Below, in pieces: positions 58,929 to 64,000 of a stretch of DNA of 64,000 nucleotides. How positions within the stretch are numbered: position 1 is the stretch's first letter; each line of letters starts with the position of its first letter. The notes beneath the pieces were generated by a model. It saw only the letters and a program-made list of their open reading frames with translations, had not been told where the DNA came from and searched no databases. Location of the stretch: NCBI RefSeq assembly GCF_014066305.1, contig NW_023501069.1, positions 160,001-224,000 on the forward strand, given 5' to 3'. A program made the translations under genes and the position numbers. This DNA comes from Letharia columbiana (Eukaryota; Ascomycota; Lecanoromycetes; Lecanorales; Parmeliaceae).

Positions 58929-60463
58929 TTAGCCGTGAGGATGGAGTTTGGGGTAAAAGATGCTTGCTAGAAGGAGCCGAGTGTTCATTTCGAGATACCC
59001 TTTTTGCGAGGCTAATGGATTCCTATCCATTGCGGTTTGCGAGACCTTATCAACTCTTAGTTCGGGATGCCACTTGGAGCGTCCAAACGACTTTTACAGT
59101 CCGCCACATATTTTAAGGGATTGTAGCCAAAGTCATACTTATCCTGCTATTGGTCCAAATAAACTGTGGACTGAACAAACAATTTGGCCTTTTGCCGTTT
59201 CTGTCACGACTTCCAAAGGCAAGCTATGTCGATCGATGGTCGTGATGGCTTTAGTGAACTTCAAGTGAACTCCTCGTGTCTCATACATTGCTGCTCATGG
59301 CAGTATATCACACCCAGACTTTTCCAATTTCGTAACCCTGCTTTCGTTTATCAGCAGTCGTTATCATCTTGGTTACTAGTAGCTATCGTCTTTTCAGCTA
59401 CGACTCGATATTACCTGATCCACTTGTGCCTTCACGCTCTTCGCACAATGGTTCAGAACAATTTGCCAGACACCGTGCGCTTCACCAGGAACCAGGAAAA
59501 AGCAGCGCGTACTATACATCACCCCAAACGCTCTCTTTTCTAGATCCTCCCTTCCGAGGTCAGAAACAAGAATTTGTTTAGTCATCGCTATACTCCCAGT
59601 CTGTATTCCGGCCTTGTTAGGGCGACCTACTCAATCTTCAGAGAAAAAGCTCCACTCGCCCAGGAAAAGCCTTGGTGGAGTTCATGTCTACCGATGGGGA
59701 TGAACCCATCGTCCTAGGGACGATATGGGCAGCATCGGGTTGAAGTTATCCTAGTGCCCTGATGATACGTAAGAGGGTCGGGCAAAAGTCATGCATAGAG
59801 GGGGCCATTACCCGCGAAGTACCCAAGTTCCATTGAATTATTATGAACAGTCAATCTCTTCTGGCTGGTACTCACAGAATTACGCAAAAACGGAAAGATG
59901 GGAGCCCTTAGGGTTGCCACTTTTCCTAGCAATTTGCCTTGCGGATTTGGAAGCTTGAGCTTCTCTCCATGCATGACTTTGAGTACACTTTCTTACGTCG
60001 AGGATGATTTTGATGACTGATAGCGGCTTGAACTCCTTTTCATCAACCCAATATCCATAATCGCCGATGAGATATGGACGAGTTCGGGAAGGACACTGCG
60101 CCTCTTCCGGCCTTTTTTCTCAGCTCTAAAGGAGATGCTGGAGAACAGAAGACTTTCCGAGCTCCGCGGCTGCCTTTCTTTCGTGGACTGAAGGCTCTCG
60201 CAAGATCCAGCTGTTGATCGAAAGTTTGAGACCCTCGCGAGGAAATTTCGATACTGGCAAGATTGATGTGTGCGGAGAGAGATACACTTGCTCAGAGAAG
60301 TGCCTGACTTCTGTAGGTCTCCGAGACGCAGAAGAGGGACCAGGATAGCTGTTTCGCCGTTGAACATAGACGGGGATGTGGGAGACCTGCCGATAGCTGG
60401 ACTTTTTGAGGGAACACGTGCATGCTGTTGCTTGTATGTACTGTATGACTTAGTACCCCAGGT
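58929..60463. other. Intergenic, 1.5 kb, between convergent genes
   Basis: A 124-residue minus-strand ORF (59,993-60,367) without recognisable features lies just downstream of the kinase; it is Ser/Arg-rich and not supported. No RNA gene or repeat is seen. Confidence 0.4.
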
Positions 60464-61976
60464 CTATATCAGCTTCAACGCGAATCCACCCCCAACCTCT
60501 TCGGTGTCTCTATTCGCAAAAATGCCACTGAAATCCGCCGCTTCTCCCGCGATCCTCGGCGCATCCCCTCTCTTCGGCGCATTTGGACTCGCTAGTCTCC
60601 TCCTCTTTTCTTGGCCCGCCTTTGAGGGAAATGTGGGAAACATCGCTGTGCTTTTGGGCTTTGGATCTTCTCTAAAATAAGGATGAGCGAGAACTTCGCT
60701 TGCCGTGGGTCGTTGTGCAGGGTTTAGGCTGAGGAGGGACGTGAGCAGAGCAGACCCGGCAGTAGTCAGGAGGGGGAACTTGGCTCGGAGAACGTTCCCA
60801 GTCGTTTGGGAGATACTTGGAAGCCGGAGTGAGCGGGCGTTGGGCAGACGTTTGAAGCCAGGCCAGGTGGCTTCGGTCGGAATGCCACAGAGTTCGAAAA
60901 TCTGGGGAGCGGGTAAGCACAAAACGGTCAAAATCTGAGACGAAGCCCACCTTTGAAAGCTGATCAACTTCGTTCTTCCCTTGCAGCAAGGGATCCTTTG
61001 TCAAAAGCTCGCCGAATATGCAACCAACGCTCCATAAATCGATCTCTGCTCCATACTTCTCTGCGCCTAACAGTAGCTCTGGAGCGCGGTACCACAATGT
61101 CACTACGAGCTGCGTGAGCTTCGGTGGTGGATCACCATAGTATCTTGCCATGCCAAAGTCTGCGACCTTCAGCTGACCTCTGTTGTTCATGAGTAGATTC
61201 GAGGTCTTCAAGTCCCGATGTAAGATCCAATTGCTGTGCAGGTAGTCAACGGCCGAAGTGAGTTGTAGAAGTAATGTCTTGATCTCCGAGGGCGAGAAAG
61301 CATCGAGCATGTCTTCTTGCAGCGTCTTGAGGTCGTGCTCGAGGAAATCCATGACCAGGAAAACACTGGTCTTGAAGATCAGCTTTCGGAGACAAGAAAC
61401 CAATGCTTTCGACATAGCCACTTACTCGTCCAATTTGTCGCCCATAACGACCTCCCGTAAAGCAACGATGTTCGTATGCCGTGATGCCATCAGTGTCTGT
61501 ATCTCTCGTAGGCCGGTGACCGGAAAGCCGTCATTGGAATTGTCCATCTTGAGCTTTTTCAAAGCAACAATCTCCCCAGTAGCTGTCTCTTTGGCCCGCG
61601 ATACCCAACCATAGGAGCCTTCTTCGATATGATTTAGCTTCTCGAAATTGTCGACATGCCTGCAGGGGCCCCATTCTGGCGCAGGGAAGCGCAAGAGCTT
61701 TGCTGGTGGTAGCTCTTTTAGAGGCGTATCAGGCTCTGGGGAAAGTTTTCTTCTCTTGAACGGCCGTTCAGCGGCTCCATTGATAGCTTCATGGTCGTGC
61801 GTAGCATCCTCAGTGGCGTCCACTGATTTTTGTCTCCATAGACTCTCTTGCTCCTCAAGCTTCCGCTGTTTCTCTGCTTTCACCTTTCTCTTCAATTCTT
61901 TCTCACGCTTCCGCTGAGCTTCCAATGCTGCATCTTCCTCATCATCGGCCCATCGCGACTTGGAGTGGCTCGCCAT
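60464..61976 (-). CDS. CDK10/CDK11-type cyclin-dependent kinase
   Basis: A serine/threonine kinase of the CDK10/CDK11 (PITSLRE-related) group, expected in the nucleus and acting in transcription or cell-cycle control. Minus-strand exons 61976..61426, 61365..60951 and 60901..60464 give 467 residues. The first ~100 residues are charged and helical with a K-R-R-K nuclear-type patch. Then come the glycine loop E-E-G-S-Y-G-W-V (118-125), Lys140, the cyclin-binding helix P-V-T-G-L-R-E (152-158), catalytic Asp235 in H-R-D-L-K, Asp253 in D-F-G and [14 protein letters not shown]. The C-terminal lobe is complete, with a short basic tail. All catalytic residues are intact. It resembles fission-yeast Ppk23-type kinases. 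Confidence 0.92.
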
Positions 61977-62094
61977 GATCGAGACGAAAGTAGCGCGTCA
62001 CCGACGGTTGGTGGAGATCAAATCTTAGGGTGTGACCGTCGCAGCATCCATAACTTTACTCCCGAGCAGTTCCTATGATCATCGCATTCTGGAC
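61977..62094. promoter_or_regulatory. Compact divergent promoter, CDK / NDUFAF7-like gene
   Basis: Only 118 bp separate the two start codons, so promoters and 5' leaders must be very short or overlap. No specific element can be assigned. Confidence 0.5.
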
Positions 62095-63773
62095 ATGATC
62101 ATTAGACCTGGGGTAAAGATCATTGCGAGCTCGAGACCACTGGCGAGAGGCTGTTCAGGGTTGAAACTTGACAAGAGAATTCGATGGGCATCATCGCCCG
62201 CTCGGCAATGGTCGACACCTCTAGCCAAAACCATTGCTGAAGCTATTGCTGTAAGCTCACTTCAACATTCGCTTATGCACACACTCTGATCATGAGGCCA
62301 GACTACAGGTCCAATTTCTATAGCAGCTTATATGCGCCAATGCCTCACATCCCCTGATGGTGGCTACTACACTTCACAAACGCAGGGCAAAGATCAATTC
62401 GGACAGAAAGGAGACTTCATTACCTCGCCAGAGATCTCTCAAATCTTTGGCGAATTACTGGGCATATGGCTTGTAACAGAATGGATGTCCCAAGGCAGGG
62501 TCAGCCATGGCGTGGAGGTCATTGAGGTTGGTCCAGGAAGAGGAACGCTGATGGATGATATGCTACGGGTATGGTACGATGCTCAATTCAGAGACTACGA
62601 GATACCATTCTAATCGCGGAGCAGACTCTCAGCAATTTCAAGCCGCTAGCAGCTAGCATCGAATCGGTCTATCTTGTGGAAGCCAGTCCAGCATTGCGTG
62701 ATACCCAAAAGCAATTGCTCTGCGGAGATGTTCCCCTCGAGGAGATTGATATTGGTTTCAGGAGTACGAGCAAGTACTCAAGAGTCCCGGTGACATGGTG
62801 TGAAGACATTCGATTTGTACCCAACGGTAGATTCTGTCTTATCAGCCTGCAGAAAAGTCCAAGCTCAACTGACCTACCTATAGATTCAAGCAAGACCCCC
62901 TTCATCTTCGCCCACGAATTTTTTGACGCGCTTCCGATCCACGCCTTCCAATCCGTGGCTCCAAACTCGACCGAAACGTCTCAATTTCTCACAACTCCTA
63001 CAGGGCCCCTTCCCCTTACCAAACCAGCTTCCCAGTCCAAGACGCCCCAATGGCGAGAATTGGTAGTCACGCCCACACCATCTGCCTCGAACATAACCAC
63101 TACCACTTCGCCTTCCACTCCCAAATCTCAACCCGACTTTCAGCTCTCCCTCGCAAAAGCCTCGACCCCACCGTCACTCCTGTTTCCCACCCTTTCCCAG
63201 CGTTACAAAGCGCTTCTGCCAACCCCAGGTTCTGTCGTTGAGATATCACCGGAATCGCATTCTTATGCCGCAGATTTTGCTCGCCGTATCGGTGGCTCTT
63301 CCGCTAAGGCCAGCTCAAATTGCACATCTAGTACAATGGTCAAAACCCGTCCGTCCGGCGCAGCCTTAATTCTCGATTACGGTCCCGCAGACACGATCCC
63401 CACCAATACACTGCGCGGCATTCGCTCACATCAGCATGTCTCCCCTCTTACCGATCCCGGCCTCGTCGACATCTCTGCTGATGTCGATTTCATGGCCTTA
63501 GCCGAGGCGGCACTAGCAGCTAGTCCGGCAGTCGAGGTGCATGGTCCCGTGGAGCAGGGAGGATGGCTACAAAGTATGGGGATTCGAGAGAGAGCAGACA
63601 TCATTTGCAAGGGTCTGGGGGAAGACGAGGGAGGAAAGAAAAGGGTAAGGGGAGCTATCCAGCGATTGGTGGAGAGAGGTGGTGGCGCGATGGGGAAGCT
63701 CTATAAAGTCTTGGCGATAGTCCCGGAAAGGGATGGAAGGAGGCCTGTTGGATTTGGTGGAGGTGTGGAGTGA
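62095..63773 (+). CDS. NDUFAF7/MidA-like mitochondrial protein arginine methyltransferase
   Basis: In animals NDUFAF7 dimethylates an arginine of the complex I subunit NDUFS2 during assembly; this is the fungal counterpart. Exons 62095..62250, 62302..62568, 62625..62826 and 62884..63773 give 504 residues. The basic N-terminus (M-I-I-R-P-G-V-K..R-I-R-W-A-S-S-P-A-R-Q) fits a mitochondrial presequence. Family blocks are G-D-F-I-T-S-P-E-I-S-Q-I-F-G-E, the SAM-binding V-I-E-V-G-P-G-R-G-T-L (Gly129-x-Gly131-x-Gly133), and A-H-E-F-F-D-A-L-P-I-H assembled after intron 3. V-D-I-S-A-D-V-D-F and G-P-V-E-Q-G-G-W-L follow. A Thr/Ser/Pro-rich insertion of ~50 residues lies after the F-F-D-A-L-P block. Complex I is expected in such fungi. 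Confidence 0.9.
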
Positions 63774-64000
63774 GTAGGAGCAGTGTGAGAGTTTGCAAAA
63801 AAGCCAACCGAACAAGGTGCCACAATTCTTTGGTCGGCAGATATCTGCTCTTTGGCTTTGATTACCATCAAGAAGTGTGTGCATTCTAGCCAAGGTAGAA
63901 CATCGCTAGGGGAGTCATTGGGCTCCCCGATTCTAGCGAGTAACCCTGTGGCGCGAAACCTCCGGAATTCTTTTTGAAAAGTCTGGTATCGCACAATAGT
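63774..64000. other. Intergenic, end of window
   Basis: 3' flank of the NDUFAF7-like gene; nothing recognised. Confidence 0.4.

Noticed and set aside
59993..60367. 124-residue minus-strand ORF downstream of the kinase
   Set aside because: Ser/Arg-rich composition without domain, signal or splice context; likely chance or UTR sequence.
1..64000. CRISPR array, rRNA operon or bacterial-type operon structure
   Set aside because: No such arrays or rRNA sequences are visible; gene structure is eukaryotic with spliceosomal introns.

Overview
The window is nuclear DNA from a filamentous ascomycete (Pezizomycotina). Evidence: genes split by short introns (mostly 48-160 bp) with GTRNGT donors and CTGAC/CTAAC-type branch sites, and typical fungal proteins (Rds1-type ferritin-like protein, fungal Atg15, fungal ELO and P450s). 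An 11.8 kb AT-rich block almost lacks CA and TG dinucleotides, the mark of repeat-induced point mutation (RIP). Introner-like introns, best documented in Dothideomycetes, lean towards that class, but the class is not proven.

Layout. 1-11,785: RIP-ruined, nested repeats with one Ty3/gypsy LTR element (about 1,624-8,762, plus strand), a 224-bp tandem repeat and a large inverted repeat whose left arm may run off the window. 11.8-25 kb: ARP8 (INO80), PAF1, a Rib7-type riboflavin reductase fused to a zinc-finger-like domain, a catalase carrying an apparent one-base deletion, RER1 (minus) and a mitochondrial enoyl-CoA hydratase. 25-46 kb: an ER acyltransferase, a CYP52-like P450 (minus), a secreted Rds1-like protein, an MFS exporter (minus), a hotdog thioesterase (minus), an ELO elongase and a second P450. 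46-64 kb: a small lysine/alanine-rich protein of unknown function, an SDR, a small hydrophilic repeat protein, Atg15 lipase (minus), a Vps9-domain protein, a CDK10/11-type kinase (minus) and an NDUFAF7-like methyltransferase.

Most genes are housekeeping and independently transcribed. The stretch from 20 to 45 kb is rich in lipid and peroxide metabolism (catalase with a PTS1-like end, enoyl-CoA hydratase, acyltransferase, CYP52-like P450, thioesterase, elongase), but no PKS or NRPS backbone is present, so a classical metabolite cluster is not supported. The most unusual signal is a set of related introns in the SDR and Vps9 genes (perhaps also in the catalase and first P450). They share 5' and branch-site sequences and, in the best copies, complementary ends; two of them lie head to tail in one intron with an exact AG|GT junction. 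All exon joins were deduced by eye from splice signals and protein-family conservation; no transcript data were available.
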